From assembly GCA_024641255.1 (NCBI GenBank), contig JAHEDL010000013.1, positions 1 through 9,814 on the forward strand: a stretch of DNA of 9,814 bases, in the 5' to 3' direction. The notes beneath the pieces were generated by a model that did no database searches, was not told where the DNA came from, and saw only the letters and a list, made by a program, of their open reading frames with translations. Position numbers and translations under genes: made by a program. This document shows, piece by piece, positions 1-7,209 of the stretch (within the stretch, counting starts at the first letter, position 1; each line of letters begins with the position of its first letter). Source of the DNA: Pseudorhodobacter sp. Lineage in GTDB: Bacteria; Pseudomonadota; Alphaproteobacteria; Rhodobacterales; Rhodobacteraceae.

Positions 1-355
1 GTTGGCGGGCATGGATTTGACGCAACAAGATGATCTGGTGGCTTCGGTGTTGATGGATATGGCGCGCACCGAAACCACGCCGCGCACCGCGCGTCTGTCG
101 CAGGCTTTGGCCGATGCGATAAAGGCGCAAGGGGTGAAGATGCACCATAACCCGCAGCAGCAGGCCAGCTTTTCGGTGCTGAAATCGGCGGATATTCCAT
201 CGGTTTTGCTGGAACTTGGGTTCTTGTCGTCGGAAAATGATTTGAAACGGCTGCAAGACCCCGACTGGCGCGGCAAAATGGCGGCGGCGGTGCGCGACGC
301 GCTGAAGGCTTGGGCCAAGCAAGATCAAAGCCTTTCCAGCCTGCCGTTGAAATAG
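1..355 (+). CDS. N-acetylmuramoyl-L-alanine amidase (Amidase_3), C-terminal part
   Basis: This is the 3' end of a zinc amidase that cuts the bond between N-acetylmuramic acid and L-alanine in peptidoglycan, acting in the periplasm during cell separation and wall turnover. The reading frame is already open at the left edge, so the TTG at base 2 is not a real start. The visible 117 residues match the end of the Amidase_3 (AmiA/B/C) fold: a DLTQQDD segment, then a histidine-rich turn (HHNPQQQASF) leading into VLKSADIPSVLLELGFLSS. The Glu in LLELGF corresponds to the family's second catalytic glutamate. The zinc ligands lie further upstream, outside the window. The frame ends at TAG 353-355. The next gene on the same strand is a class A PBP, which fits a wall-metabolism cluster. 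Family is confident; which amidase paralogue it is cannot be told. Confidence 0.9.
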   Translation, partial: LAGMDLTQQDDLVASVLMDMARTETTPRTARLSQALADAIKAQGVKMHHNPQQQASFSVLKSADIPSVLLELGFLSSENDLKRLQDPDWRGKMAAAVRDALKAWAKQDQSLSSLPLK

Positions 356-418
356 GCCGGGGCCTTTGGCACGGCATTGGCGGGGCTTTGCCTGCAAGTA
401 AAAATCGCGTGTCAGTGT

Positions 419-448
419 TTTGACCTTTGCCTGCCAGCCGCATATAAG
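419..448 (+). promoter_or_regulatory. Predicted sigma70-type promoter for mrcA
   Basis: A TTGACC hexamer (419-424) lies 18 bases before TATAAG (443-448). These match the -35 and -10 consensus at five of six positions each, in a 163-base gap between the amidase stop and the mrcA start. Transcription would begin near 455 and leave a leader of about 65 bases. The spacer and start region lie inside the inverted repeat at 424-466. This is a motif match only; no transcript data were used. Confidence 0.5.
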
Positions 449-466
449 CGCGGCTGCAAGCAAGGG
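424..466. repeat. Long inverted repeat overlapping the mrcA promoter
   Basis: Bases 424-441 pair with 450-466 around an 8-base loop. The inner seven pairs (CAGCCGC / GCGGCTG) are perfect. The outer arm adds about eight more Watson-Crick pairs, with one bulged C at 434, one C-A mismatch and one G-U pair. No T-run follows, so it is a poor intrinsic terminator for the amidase. It covers the promoter spacer, the -10 and the expected start site, so it could be an operator or a 5' leader stem. It could also just be an RNA processing hairpin. Confidence 0.5.
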
Positions 467-518
467 CTTGTTCGGGGCCGGTGGGCCAAGGCGCATTTGG
501 GCTTAGGGGTTATCAGGC

Positions 519-3074
519 GTGATCAGGTTTATCGGGTCCTTCTTAGGGGGCATTTTCACCACACTCACGCTGGGGTTGTTCTTTGCTGCGCTGACGGTTG
601 GCGCGGTGTTCTGGATGTACTCCGCCGATCTGCCCAGCCACGAAAGCCTTGCGCGCTATACCCCGCCCACCATCAGCCGGATTTATTCGGGCGAAGGCCG
701 CATCATTGACGAATTCGCCAAAGAACGGCGGCTGTTTGTGCCGATTGAAGATATTCCCGATCTGGTCAAAAACGCCTTCATTTCGGCCGAAGACAAGCAT
801 TTTTATACACACCGTGGATATGACATTGCCGGGATGATCTCGGCCGCGATTGATGCGGTGAAAAGCGGCGGCAAGAACGCGCGCGGGGCGTCGACCATCA
901 CGCAGCAGGTGATGAAGAACTTCCTTTTGGATGGCAGCCGGTCGGTGGAACGCAAGGTCAAAGAACTGATCCTTGCGTCGCGGCTGGAGCAGACCTTGTC
1001 GAAGGACAAGATTCTGGAACTTTACCTGAACGAGATTTTTCTGGGCCAGAACTCTTACGGGGTGGCGGCGGCGGCGCAGACCTATTTCAACAAATCGCTG
1101 GATCAGTTGACAGCAGCCGAAGCGGCGACCTTGGCGTCGATGCCGAAAGCGCCCAGCGATTATAACCCGGTGACGCAGAAAAAGCGGCTGACCGATCGGC
1201 GCAACTATGTGCTGAACGAAATGTTCCAGAACGGCTATATCGACAAGGCGACCTACACCGAAGCCAAGGCCGAGCCGCTGAAATCGGTGCAGAATGGCGA
1301 TTATGCGTCGTTCCGCGAGGCGCTGCCATCGCGCGATTATTTCACTGATGAAATTCGGCGGCAGTTGTCGGGCACCTTTGGCGAAGAGGAATTCTTTGGC
1401 GGTGGTCTGACCATTCGCGCCACGGTTGACCCCGAATTCCAGGACATCGCCGCGACCGCGCTGCGGCGGGGTTTGGAAAAATATGACCGCAATCAGGGGG
1501 TTTGGCGTGGCACCGGCAAAACCATTGCCGCCGAGGCTTTGCTAAATGAAGCAGATTGGCGCAAGGCCCTGTCTGACGTGAAAGACATGCCGCGCGACGT
1601 GGAAGGTTGGCATGTTGCGGTGGTGTTGGGCTTGGGCGACAGCACGGCGACGGTGGGCATCGAAGGCGTTGACGGCACGCAAGACATTCCGGCCGAAGAT
1701 GTGACTTGGGCGCGCAAGCGGTTGGCCGATGGCAAGCTGGGCAAGAAAGCGCGCGTGCCCGCCGATCTGGTGGCGGTGGGTGATGTGGTGTTGGTGCGTC
1801 CGGTGACGGATGATGCCACGGGGGATTTCGTGCGCTGGTCGCTGCGGCAGGTGCCGGAAGTGCAGGGCGGCTTCATGGCGATGGACGTGAACACCGGCCG
1901 GGTTTTGGCGATGCAGGGTGGCTTTAGCTATCAATCATCGGTGTTCAACCGCGCCACGCAAGCGACGCGGCAGCCGGGGTCCAGCTTCAAGCCCTTCGTT
2001 TACGCGGCGGCGCTGGATTCGGGCTTTACCCCCGCCACCATCGTTATTGACGCCCCGATCGAGGTGGAAACCCCGCAAGGGCTGTGGACGCCGAAAAACT
2101 CGACCAACAAATTCTATGGCCCGACGCCGATGCGCACCGGGATCGAACAGTCGCGTAACCTTATGACTATCCGGATCGCGCAAGAAATTGGCATGCCGCT
2201 GGTGGCGACCTATGCCGAGAAATTCGGCGTCTATGATCCGATGAAACCGTTTCTTGCCAACGCCTTGGGCGCGCAGGAAACCACGCTTTACAAGATGGTC
2301 GCCGCCTATGCGATGTTTGCCAATGGTGGCGAACGGGTGGAACCGACGCTGGTTGACCGGGTGCAGGACCGCTTTGGCAAGACCATCTATCGCCACGATC
2401 AGCGCAAATGCGAAGACTGCAATTCGCCCCGGCTGAAAACCGGCGAGGCAGTGACCATCGACAGCAATCGCGAACGGGTGATGGACCCGATCACCGCCTA
2501 TCAGCTGACCTCGATGATGGAAGGCGTGATTTTGCGCGGTTCTGGCACCGGGGTAAAACTGCCGGTGCCGGTGGCGGGCAAGACCGGCACCACCAACGAT
2601 GCCAAGGACGTGTGGTTTATTGGCTATACGTCGAACACAGTGGCGGGCTGCTATATGGGGTTTGACCAACCGCGCACGCTGGGGCCGGGGGCTTTTGGCG
2701 GCACGCTTTGCGTTCCGATCTTTCAGGAATTCATGAAAGAGGTCGTCAAGCGGCGCGGTGGCACCAAGTTCAAGCTGCCGCCGGGCGGCTATTTCCAGAA
2801 CATCGACCGCTTTACCGGTGCCAAGCTGCCCGAAGGCGCCAGCGGCGACAACGTGATCGCCGAATACTTCCGCGAAGGGCCGGAATCGCTGTTTGGCATT
2901 GGCACCGTGGTGGATGGTGGCTTTGCGATGGGCGAAAACCTGCCGCTGTTTTCGGCGGGCGAGGTGGATGGCGGTGGCGAACAGGTGGATACCGTCACCA
3001 CATCGGACGGCCAGCGCAAATCGGTGCCGAAGAAAGCAAACTTTGGCACGCTGTCTTCGGGCGGGCTATATTGA
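519..3074 (+). CDS. mrcA: Penicillin-binding protein 1A (bifunctional class A PBP)
   Basis: This inner-membrane enzyme polymerises lipid II into glycan strands and crosslinks the stem peptides. The 851-residue length is normal for proteobacterial PBP1A. A membrane anchor spans about residues 10-34. The GT51 transglycosylase domain follows (about 55-225), with catalytic Glu91 in EDKHFYTHRG and the GASTITQQ and KILELYLNEIFLG motifs. An OB-like insert lies near 325-445. The transpeptidase domain has all three active-site motifs: SSFK with Ser488, SRN at 545-547 and KTG at 688-690. Residues 631 and 634 form a CEDC pair in a loop. The tail after 810 is Gly/Ser-rich and probably disordered. The start is GTG at 519, with AGGGG at 505-509 eight bases ahead, and it gives the expected short cytoplasmic N-terminus. 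The gene sits between an amidase and prfB. PBP1A is the likely paralogue because of the OB-type insert. Confidence 0.95.
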   Translation: MIRFIGSFLGGIFTTLTLGLFFAALTVGAVFWMYSADLPSHESLARYTPPTISRIYSGEGRIIDEFAKERRLFVPIEDIPDLVKNAFISAEDKHFYTHRGYDIAGMISAAIDAVKSGGKNARGASTITQQVMKNFLLDGSRSVERKVKELILASRLEQTLSKDKILELYLNEIFLGQNSYGVAAAAQTYFNKSLDQLTAAEAATLASMPKAPSDYNPVTQKKRLTDRRNYVLNEMFQNGYIDKATYTEAKAEPLKSVQNGDYASFREALPSRDYFTDEIRRQLSGTFGEEEFFGGGLTIRATVDPEFQDIAATALRRGLEKYDRNQGVWRGTGKTIAAEALLNEADWRKALSDVKDMPRDVEGWHVAVVLGLGDSTATVGIEGVDGTQDIPAEDVTWARKRLADGKLGKKARVPADLVAVGDVVLVRPVTDDATGDFVRWSLRQVPEVQGGFMAMDVNTGRVLAMQGGFSYQSSVFNRATQATRQPGSSFKPFVYAAALDSGFTPATIVIDAPIEVETPQGLWTPKNSTNKFYGPTPMRTGIEQSRNLMTIRIAQEIGMPLVATYAEKFGVYDPMKPFLANALGAQETTLYKMVAAYAMFANGGERVEPTLVDRVQDRFGKTIYRHDQRKCEDCNSPRLKTGEAVTIDSNRERVMDPITAYQLTSMMEGVILRGSGTGVKLPVPVAGKTGTTNDAKDVWFIGYTSNTVAGCYMGFDQPRTLGPGAFGGTLCVPIFQEFMKEVVKRRGGTKFKLPPGGYFQNIDRFTGAKLPEGASGDNVIAEYFREGPESLFGIGTVVDGGFAMGENLPLFSAGEVDGGGEQVDTVTTSDGQRKSVPKKANFGTLSSGGLY

Positions 3075-3080
3075 CGCCAA

Positions 3081-3114
3081 GGGGCGGGCGCCCGCATCGC
3101 CCGCTTGCCGCCCC
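3081..3114 (+). other. GC-rich hairpin cluster after mrcA
   Basis: The 107-base gap between mrcA and prfB holds nested inverted repeats. There is a 12-base palindrome (GCGGGCGCCCGC, 3084-3095), a 7-base stem GCGGGCG (3084-3090) with CGCCCGC (3098-3104), and GGGGCGG (3081-3087) with CCGCCCC (3108-3114). These are alternative folds of the same stretch. No T-run follows, so it may be an attenuating or RNA-stabilising hairpin rather than a true intrinsic terminator. Confidence 0.35.
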
Positions 3115-3181
3115 GCGCTGACCGCGCTATCACCCGCCAAAACCCTGCCTGCCTGAATACTGATCCAAAGGACGTTTCCCC

Positions 3182-4309
3182 ATGCGCGCCGAAACGCAGA
3201 ACAATGTCGATGCCATCACCAAATCGCTGGCGCTTTTGGCGCAGCGGATGGATTGGGACACCGCCGCGCATCGGCTGGAAGAATTCGACGCCATGATCGA
3301 AGCGCCGGATCTGTGGAACGACCCCGCGAAGGCGCAAAAGCTGATGCGCGACCGCCAGTCGCTGCTGGATGAAATTTCGACCTTCAAGCTGATCGACAGC
3401 GGCTTGAAGGACAATGTCGAACTGATCGAACTGGGTGAGGCCGAGGGCGATCAAGAGATCGTCACCGAGGCAGAAACCGCGCTGAAGGCGTTGGTTGAAC
3501 TTGCAGCGGGTAAAGAACTGGAAGCGCTGCTGAACGGCGAGGCCGATGGCAACGATACGTTCCTTGAAATCAACGCCGGGGCCGGTGGCACCGAAAGCTG
3601 CGACTGGGCGTCAATTTTGGCGCGTATGTATGTGCGTTGGGCCGAAAAGAAGGGCTACAAGGTTGAACTGCAATCGGAAACCGATGGCGACGAAGCTGGC
3701 ATCCGGTCTGCGTCCTACAAGATTTCCGGCAAGAACGCCTATGGCTGGCTGAAATCGGAAAGCGGCGTGCATCGCTTGGTGAGGATTTCGCCCTACGATT
3801 CTGCTGCACGTCGGCATACCTCGTTTTCGTCGGTCTGGGTCTATCCGGTGGTGGATGACAACATCGAAATCGACATTCCTGACCGCGATATCCGCATTGA
3901 CACCTACCGGTCGTCGGGTGCGGGTGGTCAGCACGTCAACACCACCGACTCGGCGGTGCGGATCACCCACTTGCCGACCAATATCGTGGTGACAAGTTCG
4001 ATGAAGTCGCAGCACCAGAACCGCGAAGCCTGTATGATTGCGCTGCGCGCCCGGCTTTATCAGATGGAGCTTGATCGCCGCAATGCCGCGATCAACGCCC
4101 AGCATGAAAGCAAAGGCGATGCCGGTTGGGGCAACCAGATCCGGTCTTATGTGCTGCAGCCCTATCAGATGGTGAAAGATCTGCGCACCGGTGTGGAAAC
4201 TTCGGATACCGCAGGCGTGCTGGACGGCGATCTGGACAAGTTCATGGCGGCCACGCTTGCAATGGACGTGGCAGGCAAATCGCGCGCCGAGGCCAACGCC
4301 GAAGACTAA
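3182..4309 (+). CDS. prfB: Peptide chain release factor 2 (RF2)
   Basis: RF2 recognises UGA and UAA stop codons in the ribosomal A site and triggers hydrolysis of peptidyl-tRNA. At 375 residues it has full family length. It has an N-terminal helical domain, a PCRF domain around 80-190, the stop-codon-reading tripeptide as SPY (203-205) in [19 protein letters not shown], and the catalytic GGQ (248-250) in [23 protein letters not shown] in place of the E. coli SPF is usual in alphaproteobacterial RF2. The gene is one uninterrupted frame: the region matching E. coli codon 26 (around residues 23-26, RMDWD) has no in-frame UGA, so there is no programmed +1 frameshift here. The ATG is well supported by AAAGGA at 3167-3172, nine bases ahead. 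Expression may come from read-through from mrcA. A weak TTGCCG-17-TATCAC pair at 3105-3133 is the only local promoter-like match. Confidence 0.97.
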   Translation: MRAETQNNVDAITKSLALLAQRMDWDTAAHRLEEFDAMIEAPDLWNDPAKAQKLMRDRQSLLDEISTFKLIDSGLKDNVELIELGEAEGDQEIVTEAETALKALVELAAGKELEALLNGEADGNDTFLEINAGAGGTESCDWASILARMYVRWAEKKGYKVELQSETDGDEAGIRSASYKISGKNAYGWLKSESGVHRLVRISPYDSAARRHTSFSSVWVYPVVDDNIEIDIPDRDIRIDTYRSSGAGGQHVNTTDSAVRITHLPTNIVVTSSMKSQHQNREACMIALRARLYQMELDRRNAAINAQHESKGDAGWGNQIRSYVLQPYQMVKDLRTGVETSDTAGVLDGDLDKFMAATLAMDVAGKSRAEANAED

Positions 4310-4325
4310 CCTTTGGCTTTACGCC

Positions 4326-4366
4326 ATTCTCTTGCCCGCGCGCCAATGTGGAGCAGGCAAGAGGAT
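4326..4366 (+). terminator. Inverted repeat downstream of prfB, possible terminator
   Basis: ATTCTCTTGCC (4326-4336) pairs with GGCAAGAGGAT (4356-4366): ten Watson-Crick pairs and one G-U pair around a 19-base loop, starting 17 bases after the prfB stop. The position fits a transcript end or a 3' stabilising stem. The large loop and the absence of a T-run afterwards make intrinsic termination doubtful. Confidence 0.4.
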
Positions 4367-4434
4367 AGGGTGATAAGCTATTGTGAAAATACATCTTTCT
4401 AAAATCGGTATCTCGCGCATAGGCTTTGCCAAAC

Positions 4435-4442
4435 GGGGGGGA
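4435..4442 (+). promoter_or_regulatory. Purine-rich RBS that sets the DUF2189 start
   Basis: A run of seven G followed by A lies just ahead of ATG 4447 (four bases from the last A). It favours this ATG over an in-frame TTG at 4426. The TTG start would place the G-run inside the coding region and add only MPNGGEP. Confidence 0.5.
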
Positions 4443-4446
4443 ACCG

Positions 4447-5217
4447 ATGATTGCCAATCAGGCCGACAGGCCGGAAATCTTGCATGTGGATTTTAGCGAT
4501 ATCCGCGCGGCTTTGGTTGCAGGCTGGCGCGACTTTATCAGGGCACCGCATTACGGGCTGTTCTTTGCCTGTTTCTACGTTGTCGGCGGCTGGCTGATTT
4601 ACTGGTCGTTCACCGCCAAGGGGCAATTGGTGTGGTCTTTGGCGGCGGGCGCGGGATTCCCGATCTTGGGGCCATTCGTTGCCTGCGGGCTTTACGAAGT
4701 GTCGCGGCGGCTAGAGGTGGGCGAGGCGCTAAACCGGACACAGATTTTCACCGTGATCTTCCGGCAAAAAGACCGGCAGATCCCGTCGATGGCGGCGGTG
4801 ATCGTGGTGTTCTTTCTGTTCTGGAACTTCTTGGCGCATATGATTTTTGCGCTGTTTCTGGGCACCGCGACGCTGACCAATATTTCATCATCGCTTGCGG
4901 TGTTTGCTTCGGTTCAGGGGCTGACCATGCTGGCGGTGGGCAGCAGCGTGGGGGCGGTGTTTGCGACGCTGTTGTTTTCGCTGACCGTGGTGAGCCTGCC
5001 GATGTTGCTAGAGCGTGAGGTGGATTTTGTTACCGCGATGCTGACCTCGGTTGGGGTGGTGACGGAAAGTCCGGTGGTGATGCTGGGCTGGGGTGCGCTG
5101 ATTGCGGTGCTGTTGTTCTTCGGCATGGCGACGGGGTTTTTGGGGCTGTTTGTGGTGTTGCCGATCTTGGGGCATGCCACGTGGCATCTTTACCGCCGCG
5201 CGATCACTTGGCCCTAA
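4447..5217 (+). CDS. DUF2189 family integral membrane protein, function unknown
   Basis: From ATG 4447 this is a 256-residue multi-pass inner-membrane protein with no known activity. The diagnostic N-terminal part is soluble (1-35), with AALVAGWRDFIRAPHYGLFF entering the first helix. It is followed by GFPILGPFVACGLYEVSRRLE, the conserved DUF2189 core in which a helix ends in an acidic/basic cap (YEVSRR). Hydrophobic stretches fall near 37-55, 61-82, 113-140, 148-188 (probably two helices) and 210-243, so about six membrane segments. No enzyme motif, metal-binding cluster or transporter signature is visible. It stands 137 bases after prfB and its stop lies inside the convergent MFS gene. I assign the family from the recognisable motif pattern. 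A transport or membrane-organisation role would be a guess. Confidence 0.85.
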   Translation: MIANQADRPEILHVDFSDIRAALVAGWRDFIRAPHYGLFFACFYVVGGWLIYWSFTAKGQLVWSLAAGAGFPILGPFVACGLYEVSRRLEVGEALNRTQIFTVIFRQKDRQIPSMAAVIVVFFLFWNFLAHMIFALFLGTATLTNISSSLAVFASVQGLTMLAVGSSVGAVFATLLFSLTVVSLPMLLEREVDFVTAMLTSVGVVTESPVVMLGWGALIAVLLFFGMATGFLGLFVVLPILGHATWHLYRRAITWP

Positions 5218-6673
5218 GCCGGGCCGTGCGCAGGCCCCAGCCCGCAACAAGCGCCGACAGGGCCGATGCGCAGGCGGCCAGCAGGGCAATCTGGCCAAAG
5301 CTGCTGGCGGTGGCCGCAATATGGGCGGGGGTGGTGGACAGCAGGCCAAAGCCAGGCGTCTGCGCGCTGATCGGGCCATAGGCGTTAGCCGCCAGCCGCC
5401 CCATCAGCGCCACCGCAACAAGGCTTGCGGCGCGGGCGACGGCGTTGTTGATGCCTGACGCCGCGCCTTGTTCGGCATCGCTTGCGGCGGCCATCACGGC
5501 GGCGGTCAGCGGTGCCACTACCAAGGCCATGCCAAAGCCCGACAGCACCATCAGCGGCACGCAAGCGCCCCAAAAGCTAGCCCAACCTGCGGTGAGCGAT
5601 AGCCCCGCCTCGGCACTGGCGACAATTGCGGCACCTGCGGCCATCAGGGGCCCCGCGCCAATACGGTCGGCCAACCGGCCCACCGGGGCCGAAAGCGTGG
5701 CGATCATCACCGACACCGGCAGGAAAGCGGCGGTGACATCAAGCGCCGAACTGCCCCACGCCGATACCGCCGTCATCGGCACATAAAAGCTGATGCCAGT
5801 GACGGCGAAATACAGCAGGAACGTCGCAAGGTTGATCGCCCAGAATGCGCGGTTGCGAAACATGCCCAGCCGGATCATAGGCTGCGGCGTATAGGCTTGC
5901 CACGCTAGGAAAACCGCAAAAAGCGCGGCACCTAGCCCCAGCCACGTGCCGCTGTCGGGGCTGGTGAAGCCATAGGCCAACAGCCCCAGCCCCAAAGTGG
6001 CCAGCGCCGCGCCCGTGATATCAACCGGCAGCCCCGGCTGGCCGCGATCTGGCAGGGCATAGCGGCGCAAGATCAGCAAGGCGACGATGCCCAGCGGCAG
6101 GTTCAGCGCAAACACCAGACGCCAGCCCAGATCGGGGTTCCATGTTAGTAACAGCCCGCCCAGCACCGGACCGGCGGCCGTTGTGGCAATAGAGGCTGCG
6201 GCCCAAAGCCCCAGCGCCGCGCCGCGTTCGGCGCGCGGATAGGCGCGGCCAATCAACGCCATCGACCCCGGCACCATGAGCGCCGCCGCCACGCCCTGCA
6301 AGCCACGTGCCAAGATTAGCGTGGCGGGGCTGGTGGCCAGCGCACAGGCCAGCGAGCTAAGCACAAACAGCAAGATGCCCAGAGCAAAGGCGCGGGCGGT
6401 GCCAAAACGATCGCCCAACGCGCCACCCGCGAGAACCAAGGCCGATAGCGCCAGCAGATAGGCACCGCTGAACCATTGCGCGGCTTGCAACGAGGCGTGG
6501 AGCGAGTTGCGCATGGCGGGCAGGGCAATGGCGGTGACAGAACTGTCGATAAACCCCATCGACGACGCCAGAATCGCCGCCCATAAAATGGTGCGGCGGT
6601 GCTGCGGCGCGCAAACCGCAGAGTCAAAAACGGGCACCGAGGTTTCCCGCGCTGCCCGATTTGATACGTTCAT
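5204..6673 (-). CDS. DHA2-type MFS transporter, probable drug or metabolite exporter
   Basis: This is a 489-residue proton-coupled transporter of the major facilitator superfamily, most like the 14-helix DHA2 (EmrB/QacA) drug exporters. A hydrophilic N-terminus (1-27) precedes helix 1, which carries the D1-type motif FIDSSVTAIALP (Asp43). Motif A reads GGALGDRFG (83-91), motif B RGLQGVAAALMVPGS (123-137) and motif C GPVLGGLL (168-175). A second-half motif-A echo, GRLADRIG, is at 332-339. The segment around 400-415 (EQGAASGINNAVARAAS) is the conserved late-helix region of this family. The substrate cannot be read from sequence. ATG 6673 has only a weak GGAC-type site ahead, and an in-frame GTG at Val13, preceded by GGGAA, is an alternative start. 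The gene begins 23 bases after the bactofilin stop, so it may be read from the same transcript. Its last 14 bases overlap the DUF2189 gene on the other strand. Confidence 0.9.
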   Translation of the reverse strand: MNVSNRAARETSVPVFDSAVCAPQHRRTILWAAILASSMGFIDSSVTAIALPAMRNSLHASLQAAQWFSGAYLLALSALVLAGGALGDRFGTARAFALGILLFVLSSLACALATSPATLILARGLQGVAAALMVPGSMALIGRAYPRAERGAALGLWAAASIATTAAGPVLGGLLLTWNPDLGWRLVFALNLPLGIVALLILRRYALPDRGQPGLPVDITGAALATLGLGLLAYGFTSPDSGTWLGLGAALFAVFLAWQAYTPQPMIRLGMFRNRAFWAINLATFLLYFAVTGISFYVPMTAVSAWGSSALDVTAAFLPVSVMIATLSAPVGRLADRIGAGPLMAAGAAIVASAEAGLSLTAGWASFWGACVPLMVLSGFGMALVVAPLTAAVMAAASDAEQGAASGINNAVARAASLVAVALMGRLAANAYGPISAQTPGFGLLSTTPAHIAATASSFGQIALLAACASALSALVAGWGLRTARLRAK

Positions 6674-6696
6674 CTGTGTTTGTCCGTGTGAAAGGC

Positions 6697-7209
6697 TTAC
6701 GCCTCGTCGGCGCTGCTGGTGGCAAGGCCGATCCGGCTTTGCGGCGCAGCAGCGGTGCGGCCTGTCGACAGAGGGTCATCTTGCCGCTGAACCGAGCCTT
6801 CGAAATGCGCGCCGGATTCAATCGCAATGGTTTTGTGAATGATGTCGCCTTCGACTTTTGCGGTCGAGGTCAGGCGCACTTTCAATCCGCGCACACGACC
6901 AACAACACGTCCATTGACCACGATATCGTCGGCGACAATTTCGCCCCGGATGGTCGCGGTTTCGCCGATGGTCAGCAGATGGGCGCGAATATCGCCTTCA
7001 ACCGTGCCTTCGACTTGAATGTCACCGGTGGTGCGCAGGTTGCCAACAACGGTCAGGTCGGCAGACAATACCGAAGCCGCAACCTTGCCTTTCGTCGCTG
7101 GAGGGCTGAATTCCATCGAAGGTTTGGTCACGGGCATCTCCGGCGCTTTGGGCTTATCAGTTTCGCCGGCTTTCGGGCCAGGCTCATTTATGCGGCTCTT
7201 AGAAAACAT
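6697..7209 (-). CDS. Bactofilin (BacA/CcmA family cytoskeletal protein)
   Basis: Bactofilins self-assemble without nucleotide into filaments on the inner face of the cytoplasmic membrane and position wall enzymes. This 170-residue protein has the family layout: a Pro/Lys-rich disordered N-terminus (1-42), a right-handed beta-helix core (about 44-140) built of short repeats rich in Gly, Val and Ile (GDIQVEGTVEGDI, GETATIRGEIVADDIVVNG), and a disordered tail. It begins MFSKSR, matching the N-terminal MFSK-type membrane-targeting peptide described for Caulobacter-type BacA. ATG 7207-7209 lies inside the end of the M23 peptidase gene (11-base overlap), with AAAGG at 7219-7223 nine bases upstream. 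Translation is therefore probably coupled. The pairing with an M23 peptidase matches the BacA-LmdC module of Hyphomonas and Rhodomicrobium. Family is certain; the role in this organism is inferred. Confidence 0.95.
   Translation of the reverse strand: MFSKSRINEPGPKAGETDKPKAPEMPVTKPSMEFSPPATKGKVAASVLSADLTVVGNLRTTGDIQVEGTVEGDIRAHLLTIGETATIRGEIVADDIVVNGRVVGRVRGLKVRLTSTAKVEGDIIHKTIAIESGAHFEGSVQRQDDPLSTGRTAAAPQSRIGLATSSADEA

Noticed and set aside
377..709. A 110-codon open frame on the + strand running into mrcA
   Set aside because: It overlaps the promoter, the inverted repeat and the start of mrcA in another frame, and the product is Cys/Arg/His-rich with no family resemblance.
1935..2669. A 244-codon open frame on the - strand within mrcA
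   Set aside because: It is antisense to the PBP1A transpeptidase domain, is Arg/His-rich and shows no domain. It is a by-product of codon use in mrcA.
2789..3454. A 221-codon open frame on the - strand across the mrcA-prfB junction
   Set aside because: It spans the ends of two well-supported genes and an intergenic hairpin, with no recognisable protein features.
4381..4405. TTGTGA and TAAAAT as a promoter for the DUF2189 gene
   Set aside because: The hexamers are only 13 bases apart, too close for a sigma70 promoter. The stretch is AT-rich and may still hold an unrecognised promoter.
4426..4446. TTG start for the DUF2189 protein
   Set aside because: It would place the G-rich RBS inside the coding region. 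ATG 4447 has that RBS directly ahead and fits the family's N-terminus.
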